Of a DNA stretch of 64,000 nucleotides, positions 23,107-32,952 are shown in pieces. The DNA comes from Oopsacas minuta (lineage: Eukaryota; Porifera; Hexactinellida; Lyssacinosida; Leucopsacidae), in NCBI GenBank assembly GCA_024704765.1, contig JAKMXF010000011.1, positions 913,557 through 977,556 on the forward strand. The letters run 5' to 3'. The position numbers were made by a program, and so were the translations under genes. Each line of letters opens with the position of its first letter. Position 1 is the first letter of the stretch. Under the pieces are notes generated by a model, which was not told the DNA's origin, searched no databases, and was given only the letters and a program-made list of their open reading frames with translations.

Positions 23107-23558
23107 TGGCTGTTCTGCACACTGTTACAATACGATTGGATAATCAGTGCTTGGGAGTTTTGAGTTGTGTTTCCACTATTCATAGAATTTGCTGTTGTTT
23201 CAGTGTCTAATTCAGGAAGTACTGGTTCCGGTACCGGTTCTGGTTCTGGTTCTTCTCCTTTCATTTTCATTTTTCGATCAGCAATCTTTTTCATATCGAT
23301 AGTTCCCTTTGTTACCACTTTTGAATCAGCAATTTGTTTTATTGCCTTTTTGGGATCGGTAGTTCCCTTTGTTACCACTTTTTGAACAGCTGGTATTTTT
23401 ACTGCCTTTTTGGGATAGGTGGTTCCCTTTGTTACCACTTTTGAATCAGCGATTTGTTTTATTGCCTTTTTGGGATCGGTAATTCCCTTTGTTACCACGT
23501 TTGAATCGGCAATTTGTTTTACTGTCTTTTTCGAACCTGCAGTTCCCATTGTTGCCAT
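23100..23558 (-). CDS. Lysine-rich repeat leader ORF of the pore-former-like gene, frameshifted relative to it
   Basis: 152 codons from an ATG at 23558. About five copies of a ~20-residue basic repeat (core VVTKGTTDPKKAIKQIADSK, copies varying) are followed by an acidic Glu-Pro run and then a short helix beginning SQALIIQSYCNSV. That same helix starts the second unit of the downstream protein (SQALVIQNYCNSV), so this ORF encodes the beginning of the first unit. It ends at a stop inside the downstream ORF, and the two frames differ. Aligning the two units at DNA level suggests a one-base difference at about 23107-23122. It may be an inactivating mutation, a sequencing indel, or two separate start points. 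There is no signal peptide. Confidence 0.55.
   Translation of the reverse strand: MATMGTAGSKKTVKQIADSNVVTKGITDPKKAIKQIADSKVVTKGTTYPKKAVKIPAVQKVVTKGTTDPKKAIKQIADSKVVTKGTIDMKKIADRKMKMKGEEPEPEPVPEPVLPELDTETTANSMNSGNTTQNSQALIIQSYCNSVQNSQW
23275..23555 (-). repeat. Coding tandem repeats, ~60-75 bp units
   Basis: On the plus strand the words CCCTTTGTTACCACTTTTGA and AGCAATTTGTTTTATTGCCT recur five times at near-regular spacing. They encode the Lys-rich ~20-residue repeats of the leader ORF. The copies are nearly identical, so unequal exchange is likely recent. Confidence 0.8.
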
Positions 23559-24825
23559 TTCACTGATGTTCTCCTACGTATTTAAGTGTTGTCCCGAATA
23601 CGCACTTCAATTGGTATTCTATCTTGAATTAACATAAACATTAGCAAATTTAAAACAGTCAATGCTTGTGTTTAAATTTCAGCCGACTCCAGTTATAGCG
23701 AATCCCAAGGCACCGCGATAACTAGTTAGATGTAACGGGAGTTGTCTCTAGTTTTCAATTTGATGATATCCAAATTATATTTCTATTTAATTTCACATAT
23801 GGAGTGAAAAATGTTTTTATTTCAAGTCGTTGACACAATATTTTGGTGATTATAAAATTTTTCAAAATAATAATATATATATTTGAGAGTTTTTCCGAAA
23901 AACTTTGTAGAAAGAAATTGAAATTTCTGTATGTTTAGTGCCTTAAATAGCTCATTTTTCTACATCTAATTGCTTAGAGAGTTGTATATTCCTTTATTAC
24001 TTAAATCTATATTTACTGATCACATCATACTATCTAATGCATTTATAATATCAACAGGATTAAGTCACTAACTCATTACCCATCAAAAATATATACAAAT
24101 ATAAGTCACTGGGATAGTAAACGTCCCAAATATTCCATGTTTTTCTCTGTATCTGTCAATATGAAGTGTGTATTATAATGCGTTTTCTATATATCTTTCA
24201 GGAAATCCTGAAAGATGATTGATTAGCAAAGAATTCATTTATACATGACCTTTGATTTATAACTTTTGCTTGCTTCACCTATTGTCATATCCGTTATTAG
24301 CATAATATTCGCTAACAATCATGGCTCACAGCATATTATCATATAATAGTCATCTGGGCAGGGTCTCATCTAGCTCTCCCTCAGGTGTTGATGAAAGCCC
24401 CTCTCTCCCCCCTGAATCCCGAAACGAGATACAACACTGCATCTTATAGTGTTGATATTATAGATTAATTCATCATCTAATACGATATATATTATTGCTG
24501 TGAGAGTTTCGCGTTTATTAATTAAGCTATCCTATTTAGTTAACTGATATTTTCACCTAGAAATGCATTTTTACTCTCCTGAATTAATAACTTAACTTCA
24601 TTTATGACTTGTTGTTTGTCGTAACCAGAGTATTATATTTACCATCAACTCTTCTCATGTATTTGGATTTCATATAACTTTAACAAATTTATCACGAATT
24701 AATCTCTATAAAATATAAATTCCAATATTTCTAAACTCAAACTTAGGGACTAATATACCGATAATAAATATTTACATTATACGAATGGACGAGGAATGGG
24801 AGAGTATATATGGCGATTCTTGTGA
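23559..24825. other. Intergenic, no gene seen
   Basis: About 1.27 kb, very AT-rich, between the pore-former-like gene (5' side) and the first GABA-B-like receptor (3' side). It contains a perfect palindrome at 24193-24216. A 33-bp stretch near 24680 resembles one near 19490. No ORF worth calling was seen on either strand; unidentified upstream exons of the pore-former-like gene cannot be excluded. Confidence 0.5.
24193..24216. repeat. Perfect 11-bp-arm palindrome
   Basis: ATCTTTCAGGA, then AA, then TCCTGAAAGAT. The centre TTCAGGAAATCCTGAA also resembles a dimeric transcription-factor site. No function can be assigned. Confidence 0.6.
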
Positions 24826-27216
24826 TTATTTCTCTTCTGGAGTTTCGCTCAAGGGGATATCATGACTATAACTTGCTGGTTTGTAGACACCTGAAACTTC
24901 TCCTGACATCATACTTCGCAGTTCTGAATTCTGACCTTCTAGGGTGCGAATCTTTTCTTTGAGTTGGTCTGGATTTTCTGGAAAATTTTCTGTTGATTGG
25001 ATAGGTTTAAATGTCTTTCCATGTGGATCCTTGAATAGATAATATATGATAGGACCAGCAACGATGGAGCTAATTACGAACCCTTCCACAATTGTTGACA
25101 GACCTACGAGACCATATTTAACATCTACGTTAGTTAAGGTTAGGACAAGCACAATTTGTACGATAGAGAATATACCTACATTGTACATTGTCCATGTAAT
25201 AGTGGAAGAGTATTTGTTTGCTTTATTGACAACTTTCCTAAGATGATATGCTAGAAACAAACCAACTACGACTAGTATAGATTTGTAGATGAGGAATATA
25301 GTGAGTAGGATTACAAATTTGGTCTGGTTTCCAGCTCTACACTCAGATACCATGTACAACGGAGGATTCTCTAATCCTGAGTCAATAATGATAGTATTAT
25401 ATGTTATGGGAGATGACAGACTCCACATTAACACATAGATTGTGTCTATTACGACTAGAATTACTGGTATTAGGAGAATTTGATAGAAATTGAGATACGT
25501 GGAGTATTTGAACTTGTGTTTGATAGCAATGACGTAGTACTTAATTGCTTTCCCTAGCATCCCACCAAAGATGATACTTATGGACACAGCGAACAGCCAC
25601 ACACGTAAATGACACACGAAAGTACACACTGGTTGGTTATCAGATACATCTATGTATCTTCCGTCTATAGACCACAGTAGTGCTAGAACAAAAATGAAAT
25701 AGTTCCCCGATATAATGACTATGTTAACTGAAGGTTCTGATTTAGTGACTGCTGCATACTTCTTTATCCAACCAACAGAGATTATGACTATAAGAACTGT
25801 GACGTATGTTGTACCCAGCAGGGAGAATATTACAGTTAGCGCGAATATGGACGTATGTATGTGATACGGTTCAATTCCATCACTGACAAGATCAGGATTG
25901 AAAATAGTGAATGAATCCTCTGACAAATAAGTGATGTTTTCATTTCCAACTAAGTTATCCAAGTTTGCTGGAACGTTCACGTATAAACCACGAAATTCGT
26001 ATGAAGCGTTGATAATCTCTGAGATCTGTACACGACTCCCCGGCCGTACTCTATCCACATACATCACATCACCCGTCCATCCGTGGAACTTAACACTTTC
26101 CATTGCTTCGAATAGTTCAACACTTTTCACGCCAGTTATATTGATATAGTTGTTTACTGCCATGTTGTTAAGAGCTAATGCAATAGTCCATACACAATCA
26201 TAAGCATATGCATCGTACAATATATTTTCTCTTTCAAAGAACTCCATACCTTCTTTACTGACAACCAGTGCTTCATATTGTTCATAAAGTGCCCGTGGAG
26301 TATAGCCAGATATCGTAGTCTGGTTAGACATATCAAATTCTTTGAAACCAACTGTTGGATTTACAGCTAGGGACCCGGTAGATACAGACACGATATCATC
26401 CCTTGTACACTCACCAGTTGTTTCTAATCCTACGTTATCAGACCAATCTGTATACCAACCTAGCACAATCCAAGTTGTAACGGGAGCATAAAGAGATGGG
26501 AACCTGCGCAATCGACACATAATTTGTACGTACCTCAATTCACGTGCATTAAGCACTACCACTCTGTAACCCTCACTGTCTATGCGAGTTAGAATTAAGT
26601 CAATCGTTTCCAGATAATTCTCGTTTTTTGGGTTGTAGATTTCAGTTATGTAGCTGACACCAAGTTCATTAAGGAACACTTGCAATCTAGTGCTAATCGA
26701 AATGAAGAGATCTTCTTGCTCGTTAATAATCGCTACTCTTCTGATATTATATTGTTGTATCAATAGCAATTGTCCAGACACAGTATTTGTATCAGATGGT
26801 GTTCCCAATAGTAGCTCAGGGTATCTAGCATCATTGGTTAAGGAAGGCGAAGTTGAGGCCCAGCTGATTACAGGCAAGTTGTAAGCTATAGCTAATTCTG
26901 CTACAACATCTGTAGCTACAGAGCACCATGCTCCTAGCACTACTAGATAGCTTTGATCTGGCTCTCGAATGAATTCGAATAAGCTCCTGACTGCTACGAT
27001 ATTGGAGCAGCCGGAATCTCGGAACTTAACTGTCAGGTTGTAGTTCGTCAGGATTGATAAGTTAGAGTTTATGTGATCCAGTGCTAGTTGTGCTGCAGCA
27101 GGAGCTGCTCCAGACAACATTCTAGTAGGGTAGGGGTATAGTGCGGCGATGTTTAAGTTTTCTTGATTGGTGTAACGTACACTTACCAACAATACGACGA
27201 GTAAAATCTTCAACAT
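24826..27216 (-). CDS. GABA-B-like class C receptor, copy 1
   Basis: 796 codons in one exon. A signal peptide (MLKILLVVLLVSVRYTNQ) is followed by a periplasmic-binding-protein-like (ANF receptor) ectodomain to about residue 430 and seven membrane helices (about 455-720). A cytosolic tail has a short coiled coil (PDQLKEKIRTLEGQNSELR). There is no Cys-rich domain between ectodomain and membrane part, which separates GABA-B-like from glutamate-type class C receptors. GABA-B receptors couple to G proteins and dimerise through the tail coiled coil; ligand and partner here are unknown. A paralogue lies 0.5 kb upstream in the same orientation. The 7TM DNA (25025-25910) is almost identical to that of the paralogue. 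Confidence 0.88.
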   Translation of the reverse strand: MLKILLVVLLVSVRYTNQENLNIAALYPYPTRMLSGAAPAAAQLALDHINSNLSILTNYNLTVKFRDSGCSNIVAVRSLFEFIREPDQSYLVVLGAWCSVATDVVAELAIAYNLPVISWASTSPSLTNDARYPELLLGTPSDTNTVSGQLLLIQQYNIRRVAIINEQEDLFISISTRLQVFLNELGVSYITEIYNPKNENYLETIDLILTRIDSEGYRVVVLNARELRYVQIMCRLRRFPSLYAPVTTWIVLGWYTDWSDNVGLETTGECTRDDIVSVSTGSLAVNPTVGFKEFDMSNQTTISGYTPRALYEQYEALVVSKEGMEFFERENILYDAYAYDCVWTIALALNNMAVNNYINITGVKSVELFEAMESVKFHGWTGDVMYVDRVRPGSRVQISEIINASYEFRGLYVNVPANLDNLVGNENITYLSEDSFTIFNPDLVSDGIEPYHIHTSIFALTVIFSLLGTTYVTVLIVIISVGWIKKYAAVTKSEPSVNIVIISGNYFIFVLALLWSIDGRYIDVSDNQPVCTFVCHLRVWLFAVSISIIFGGMLGKAIKYYVIAIKHKFKYSTYLNFYQILLIPVILVVIDTIYVLMWSLSSPITYNTIIIDSGLENPPLYMVSECRAGNQTKFVILLTIFLIYKSILVVVGLFLAYHLRKVVNKANKYSSTITWTMYNVGIFSIVQIVLVLTLTNVDVKYGLVGLSTIVEGFVISSIVAGPIIYYLFKDPHGKTFKPIQSTENFPENPDQLKEKIRTLEGQNSELRSMMSGEVSGVYKPASYSHDIPLSETPEEK
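25025..25910. repeat. 886-bp near-identical block shared with 27888-28773
   Basis: From GGATCCTTGAATAG to AAAATAGTGA the two receptor genes match without gaps at a constant offset of 2,863. By eye I see one difference (C/T near 25540, synonymous). Identity collapses on both sides: about 75 bp of tail DNA differs before a second short match, and the ectodomain DNA is widely diverged. Confidence 0.9.
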
Positions 27217-27706
27217 TATCTTACCCTTTAGAACTAGTTCGTAATAATTGTACCACTCTCCTTTTATACATTACTATACTTGATAGCTGTTCTTATATTT
27301 CATTAGAAATGAACTTTATGTAATTGGCCTGGACTATCCTTATCACTTGAGTTGATAGTAGATTCAATTCCTTTTATGGAATTGCTTTATAATGCAATTG
27401 AATCTTGGGGATTGGCTTAATGATTCTCTTGTAATAAGGGCGGACACAGTATTTGTTAAACTTGCTATGCCATCTTCCTTGGTTGTTTTTACGAATAATT
27501 TAACTATTTAGGAGCTGATTTGCTTATTCTGCTACTAATCCCTATCTCCATATGCTACTAAATACATCCTCCCTAATATAGCTTTATATTTAGATTAATT
27601 AATGACTCAAAAGGATTTTATTTCTTCATTTCACAGATTTTTTTATATAACATATAATGGGATCACACACGTAATATATACAATCAATTTTATGAATCAA
27701 TTTTCT
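27217..27706. other. Spacer between tandem receptor genes
   Basis: 490 bp holding the presumed promoter of copy 1 and the 3' end of copy 2. An inverted repeat with arms AGATTCAATT/AATTGAATCT lies at 27360-27405. Nothing else was recognised. Confidence 0.5.
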
Positions 27707-30091
27707 TCAATCATGGGCAGCAGAATTTTCAAGGCTTACCCCCTTGGTAACTACTGAATTCTCTTTTGACATCTTTTCTCGTAAGATTGAGTTTTGGCCT
27801 TCTAGGGTGCGAATCTTTTCTTTGAGTTGGTCTGGATTCTCTGGAAAGGTAGCTCTTCCTGGTAAAGGTCTGAACGTTTTTCCATATGGATCCTTGAATA
27901 GATAATATATGATAGGACCAGCAACGATGGAGCTAATTACGAACCCTTCCACAATTGTTGACAGACCTACGAGACCATATTTAACATCTACGTTAGTTAA
28001 GGTTAGGACAAGCACAATTTGTACGATAGAGAATATACCTACATTGTACATTGTCCATGTAATAGTGGAAGAGTATTTGTTTGCTTTATTGACAACTTTC
28101 CTAAGATGATATGCTAGAAACAAACCAACTACGACTAGTATAGATTTGTAGATGAGGAATATAGTGAGTAGGATTACAAATTTGGTCTGGTTTCCAGCTC
28201 TACACTCAGATACCATGTACAACGGAGGATTCTCTAATCCTGAGTCAATAATGATAGTATTATATGTTATGGGAGATGACAGACTCCACATTAACACATA
28301 GATTGTGTCTATTACGACTAGAATTACTGGTATTAGGAGAATTTGATAGAAATTGAGATACGTGGAGTATTTGAACTTGTGTTTGATAGCAATGACGTAG
28401 TATTTAATTGCTTTCCCTAGCATCCCACCAAAGATGATACTTATGGACACAGCGAACAGCCACACACGTAAATGACACACGAAAGTACACACTGGTTGGT
28501 TATCAGATACATCTATGTATCTTCCGTCTATAGACCACAGTAGTGCTAGAACAAAAATGAAATAGTTCCCCGATATAATGACTATGTTAACTGAAGGTTC
28601 TGATTTAGTGACTGCTGCATACTTCTTTATCCAACCAACAGAGATTATGACTATAAGAACTGTGACGTATGTTGTACCCAGCAGGGAGAATATTACAGTT
28701 AGCGCGAATATGGACGTATGTATGTGATACGGTTCAATTCCATCACTGACAAGATCAGGATTGAAAATAGTGAAAGGAGCCCTCTCTATGTAGTTTATGT
28801 TTCCATTTCCAACTAATTCGCTATGATTAAACGGGACATTCTCATACAATCCACGGATTTGAAACGATGCATTTATAACTTCATATATTTGTATACGACT
28901 CTCTTGTCTAATTCTCTCCAGATACATTACGTCACCACCCCAGCCATGGAAGGTAACACGCTGCATTGAATCGAATAACTCTTCACTCTCCAAAGGCTCT
29001 CTATTGAGGTCGTACTTAGCTGACAACTCATTTAGGGCTAAAGCTATGGTCCAAGTGCAATCGTATGCGTACACATCGTAGAAATTCCTTTGATTTTCAA
29101 AGAAATCCGCGTCGTTTTCCTGTGTGACCAATGACTCGTACATTTGGTTAAGTTCTTTTGGAGTATAACCAGATATAGTTTTCTGCTTATCCAAATCAAA
29201 TTCCTCAAAACCAACTGTCGGATTAACAGCTATAGACCCGCTGGTTACAGCTACTATATCATCAAAGTTACAATCTCCATTCGTATAACCTTCTACGTCA
29301 TCTGACCAGTTCACATACCAGCCTAATATTATCCAGGTTGTTGCTGGGGGATGTAGAGATGGGAAGTTCTTGAGCCGGCACATGATTTGTACATACTCCT
29401 CTTCTCTGCCGTTTAGCACGATTACGTTATACCCATCGTTATGTATACGAGTTAGGATTAGGTCAATTGTCTGGAGGTAGTTCTGTGATTCTGGGTTGTA
29501 TATCTCTGTAAGGTATTCGACACCGAGTTCATTGAGAAACACATGTAATCTGGCGCTAATTGTAACGAATAGATCTTCTTGCTCGTTTATTATCGCCACT
29601 CTACGTATTTTCAATTCCTGTATCAATACTAATTGTCCAGAAACAGTATTGATGTCAGATGGCGTACCTAGCAGTAGTTCAGGGTATAGCTCGCTGTTGG
29701 TGAAGGAAGGTGAGGTTGATGCCCAGCTAATTACAGGTTTATCGTATGCTAGTGCTAGCTCTGCTACAACATCTGTGGCCTTGGAACACCATGCCCCTAG
29801 TACTACTAAGTAGTTTTCATTTGGTTCGCTTATGAATTTAAACAAACTCCTTACTGCTATTTTCTCCTTGCAGCCTGAGTCTCTGAATTTGACTGTAAGG
29901 CTGTAGTTAGGTAGGATTGTTGGGTTGGAATTGATGTGATTAAGTGCGAGTTTTACTGCTGCTGGTGTAGCTCCTGAAAATCCTGTAGATGGATACGGGT
30001 AGACTGCTGCAATGTTCAGGACCTGTTGATCAGTGCGTTCAGTGCTAACGAGTAGAGCGATTAGTACGAAAGCGAATTTTATGTTCCCCAT
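27707..30091 (-). CDS. GABA-B-like class C receptor, copy 2
   Basis: 794 codons, single exon, same design as copy 1: signal peptide (MGNIKFAFVLIALLVSTERT), ligand-binding ectodomain opening with LNIAAVYPYPST, no Cys-rich domain, seven membrane helices identical in sequence to copy 1, and a tail coiled coil (NPDQLKEKIRTLEGQNS). The ectodomain is clearly homologous to copy 1 but diverged throughout, including around the cleft (for example WASTSPSF against WASTSPSL, then ELYPELLLGTPSD kept). The pair could have different ligand preferences with common signalling, or form a heterodimer as GABA-B1/B2 do; both are inference. It is head-to-head with the FNIP gene, with only 275 bp between the start codons. 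Confidence 0.88.
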   Translation of the reverse strand: MGNIKFAFVLIALLVSTERTDQQVLNIAAVYPYPSTGFSGATPAAVKLALNHINSNPTILPNYSLTVKFRDSGCKEKIAVRSLFKFISEPNENYLVVLGAWCSKATDVVAELALAYDKPVISWASTSPSFTNSELYPELLLGTPSDINTVSGQLVLIQELKIRRVAIINEQEDLFVTISARLHVFLNELGVEYLTEIYNPESQNYLQTIDLILTRIHNDGYNVIVLNGREEEYVQIMCRLKNFPSLHPPATTWIILGWYVNWSDDVEGYTNGDCNFDDIVAVTSGSIAVNPTVGFEEFDLDKQKTISGYTPKELNQMYESLVTQENDADFFENQRNFYDVYAYDCTWTIALALNELSAKYDLNREPLESEELFDSMQRVTFHGWGGDVMYLERIRQESRIQIYEVINASFQIRGLYENVPFNHSELVGNGNINYIERAPFTIFNPDLVSDGIEPYHIHTSIFALTVIFSLLGTTYVTVLIVIISVGWIKKYAAVTKSEPSVNIVIISGNYFIFVLALLWSIDGRYIDVSDNQPVCTFVCHLRVWLFAVSISIIFGGMLGKAIKYYVIAIKHKFKYSTYLNFYQILLIPVILVVIDTIYVLMWSLSSPITYNTIIIDSGLENPPLYMVSECRAGNQTKFVILLTIFLIYKSILVVVGLFLAYHLRKVVNKANKYSSTITWTMYNVGIFSIVQIVLVLTLTNVDVKYGLVGLSTIVEGFVISSIVAGPIIYYLFKDPYGKTFRPLPGRATFPENPDQLKEKIRTLEGQNSILREKMSKENSVVTKGVSLENSAAHD
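27888..28773. repeat. Partner of the near-identical 7TM block at 25025-25910
   Basis: See the partner block. The match is gap-free and confined to the membrane-domain coding part, consistent with recent gene conversion or a recent partial duplication. Confidence 0.9.
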
Positions 30092-30366
30092 CTTATCAGT
30101 TTATTATTTTTATTCCCATTTAACAGGGTTCTTTTATATGAATAATTATATTAAGCATTGTCTTAAATTTGCTGATACTCTACTTTGAGGATTGTGTTCT
30201 TTTTTTTTCTTACAAAACTTTATCATGTTTTATGAATCGATAACCAATCTTTTAACTTTCATTTCTTACAGTCAGCAATACTTGACTAATCTTTCTATTC
30301 AATTCCTTTAATATTTAATTCTTCCGTTATCATGAAGTTATTTCTTACACACACTAGCCACAAAGT

Positions 30367-32727
30367 ATGTTCTCTTTTGCTGATAAGCTAAAACCATTCT
30401 TCTCTATTACTCCTCCATGGGATGGGTCACGTTCTCCTGACCCTTCAACTCCAATACATCATAAGAAATATTCTGAATCTGATTTAGCCTCCAATAAACC
30501 TCCTTCTGCTCCATCTATTCATCACTCATTTTCTAACACTGATTTTACTTGCAATTCATCAGCTAATGAACTCCTTTCAGATTCCTATGATTCCACTGCT
30601 AATACATTAGCTATTCGTTCCTTGCTGTCTTCTTTCCAAATATCACTACGCATATTAGTTATGCAGCAAAGGAAAACTTACACACAGAAGCCACCTGTTA
30701 TCCTATATGACGTAAGCGATATGACGTCAGCATGTGATGATTGTATGCGAGTGTTCTACCCAGAGCAAATGTCAGAGCTAATATTTGGTAACTGCTACAT
30801 TTCTACTCCATCTTCTGGACTTAAACTACAAACTCTTCATACAGATAGTGTAATGCTCAGTCGTGTGATATGTCATAATGCTCCTCATCTGATCAGGTCT
30901 AACCAATCTTCTACACAATTTATATCTGTAAAGTCTAACAGCTTAACTCCCAATCAGAATACAGAACGTGCTCGTAGCTCAGTAGTTAGATGTAGGACAG
31001 CTACATCTAGATCTAACTTTGATAGAGATACACATTTATTTAACAAGCCATTATCATCCTCACTGGATAGTAAACGAACTAATCCTATATATTCAAGTCC
31101 TGCTAACTCTAACTACAACCTCGATTTATGGTGTTCTGACGATTCTGCGTCTTCTCCAGGTAGACAAGCATTCGTAGAATCTCTTACCTCTCCTCATAAG
31201 CTTGTTTCCAAGACCCGGCGATTAGCTATCGTACTTATCTTTCACAATAAGGAGGGTTTTTCAACTCGTATTGACGATATATTGCAATCAAACTTCCTAT
31301 TCCTTGAGAATTCTATCAACACACTAGCAGATAATATATATGACGTCATATACTCCACTACTGAAGCTTCATTCAGTCCTAGCTTAGTTGTTGCTTTGGA
31401 AGATTTCTTGTGTGACGTCAGCACTCAGCTGTCTCCTATAAATCACTTATCATATACTCCCTTACAGTTGTATAACTTCTCAGATTGTCCTGTTAAACGG
31501 ATTCCGCGAATTATCTCAAATTTACATACAAATCTAAATAGTGTTTCATATATGGAGAATTTCTTCTCGCGTCTTCTGACGGCATTTTTAACATACCATC
31601 ACTCCTGGTTGGTATCCATGATACCCCAAGGGAATACCCAAGGTAAATTATCTTCTCATATTGAAGGGCTAGCATCTCGTTATGGATATTCATCATCCAG
31701 TCCATTTGTATGTAAAGTACTGCTATTTGATCATTATTACCAGTTCAGTCAGGAGCTACTCTCACAACTCGTGATCTTATTCAGCTATTTATTCCGACAG
31801 CAGATCGATACCTTGTGTAGCTGTACCAGTCCAACTCATGACGTCACGCCATCTAATGAAGACTTCCTAATCATTTCAATGGATAAAGATGTATTCAATT
31901 CTTCAACACTTATAAAACCAGAAACGAATGCGAATAATTCTAACATACAATTTTATACGTATAATCCTTCTGATGAGCAAAATACTTCCTCTAAGGATTA
32001 TGCACAAGTTCTACTTACAAATGACACAATATTCACAGATATAATGGGAGATAGTCAGATATCTCAGAATGTATCAATCTTAAACTATGCTTCTAGCGAT
32101 AGAAACGAGGCCGTACTACAGAGTTTATCAGAGTTAAGACATTTGTGTACACATTTAGAGCTTGGCTATACACAAGATGAACTATTCCCTGCAGATGATA
32201 GTCTCTATGAACTAGGTGATGTAGCTAATATCCCACCTCCAACTCTTATAATAGCTGATCTTAACGAGTTTACTGTAGAGGTAATTCATAATGATTCTAT
32301 TCTTATTAATAATTGGAAGTATAAGGAGACTGTGTTATCGAACTCTCGTACTCAGAAATACTCGAGATTGGTACATAGACTGGTAGAGATGATAAGTAAT
32401 ATTATGGAACCTGTTAATATCGGGGAAGATGATGATTTGAAAGAGGCTGAGCATCTAAACTGCGAAATAGCACTTGTGTGTTTAGAGAATGCGTTAGCAG
32501 ACATATACACTAAAGCTCAGCTGATTGTTAAGCATTTAAAGAACTGGTTAGATACGCCAGGATGTGTAGAAGATCGTACTAGAACACACGAATTATTCTC
32601 TGAACTAATTGCATTATTAAGAGTTGATGTTAGTGATCTGGAATTACTTATGAGAATAGCTTATGTTATAGCCCCAGAGGATAGAAATACACTGGAGAGA
32701 TTAATCACATTTGTATATGCTTATTGA
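30367..32727 (+). CDS. FNIP: Folliculin-interacting protein homologue (FNIP)
   Basis: 786 codons, one exon, shorter than the ~1,100-residue human FNIP1/2. Matching blocks: a longin-type part with RRLAIVLIFHNKEGF, the central MENFFSRLLTAFLTYHHSW (human: SLLTAVLTHHLAW type), LVILFSYLFRQQID, and a DENN-like C-terminus with CLENALADIYTKAQLIVKHL and LIALLRVDVSDLELLMRIAY. FNIP binds folliculin to form the RagC/D GAP complex that controls mTORC1 at lysosomes, and links to AMPK and Hsp90. The shortening is mostly in the disordered loops. Four TGACGTCA motifs fall within the coding sequence. Confidence 0.85.
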   Translation: MFSFADKLKPFFSITPPWDGSRSPDPSTPIHHKKYSESDLASNKPPSAPSIHHSFSNTDFTCNSSANELLSDSYDSTANTLAIRSLLSSFQISLRILVMQQRKTYTQKPPVILYDVSDMTSACDDCMRVFYPEQMSELIFGNCYISTPSSGLKLQTLHTDSVMLSRVICHNAPHLIRSNQSSTQFISVKSNSLTPNQNTERARSSVVRCRTATSRSNFDRDTHLFNKPLSSSLDSKRTNPIYSSPANSNYNLDLWCSDDSASSPGRQAFVESLTSPHKLVSKTRRLAIVLIFHNKEGFSTRIDDILQSNFLFLENSINTLADNIYDVIYSTTEASFSPSLVVALEDFLCDVSTQLSPINHLSYTPLQLYNFSDCPVKRIPRIISNLHTNLNSVSYMENFFSRLLTAFLTYHHSWLVSMIPQGNTQGKLSSHIEGLASRYGYSSSSPFVCKVLLFDHYYQFSQELLSQLVILFSYLFRQQIDTLCSCTSPTHDVTPSNEDFLIISMDKDVFNSSTLIKPETNANNSNIQFYTYNPSDEQNTSSKDYAQVLLTNDTIFTDIMGDSQISQNVSILNYASSDRNEAVLQSLSELRHLCTHLELGYTQDELFPADDSLYELGDVANIPPPTLIIADLNEFTVEVIHNDSILINNWKYKETVLSNSRTQKYSRLVHRLVEMISNIMEPVNIGEDDDLKEAEHLNCEIALVCLENALADIYTKAQLIVKHLKNWLDTPGCVEDRTRTHELFSELIALLRVDVSDLELLMRIAYVIAPEDRNTLERLITFVYAY

Positions 32728-32952
32728 TGTTTGTTTTATACTTTAAGGGAATTCTTATCTTATTTTTATCTGTAATTAATGCAAATTTCTTCAAATTATT
32801 TCTATTTTCTGCTATCTATTACATTACCTCTTATGGTAAAGCCATTTGCTTTATTTAATTTTAAGAATCTCTACAATTAGTGTTAGATGGTCATATGCTT
32901 GTCTATTGCTCGTATTTAATAGGGAATTATCCCTAATTTGATGCGATTTATA

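Noticed and set aside
23275..23555. Regular repeats resembling a CRISPR array
   Set aside because: The repeats keep a reading frame, code for a Lys-rich repeat, vary like duplicated coding units and have no unique spacers; the host is eukaryotic.
20056..23558. Bacterial contamination as the source of the pore-former-like gene
   Set aside because: Base composition is like its neighbours, it is flanked by clear animal genes, and there is no bacterial ribosome site or operon context. An old transfer remains possible.
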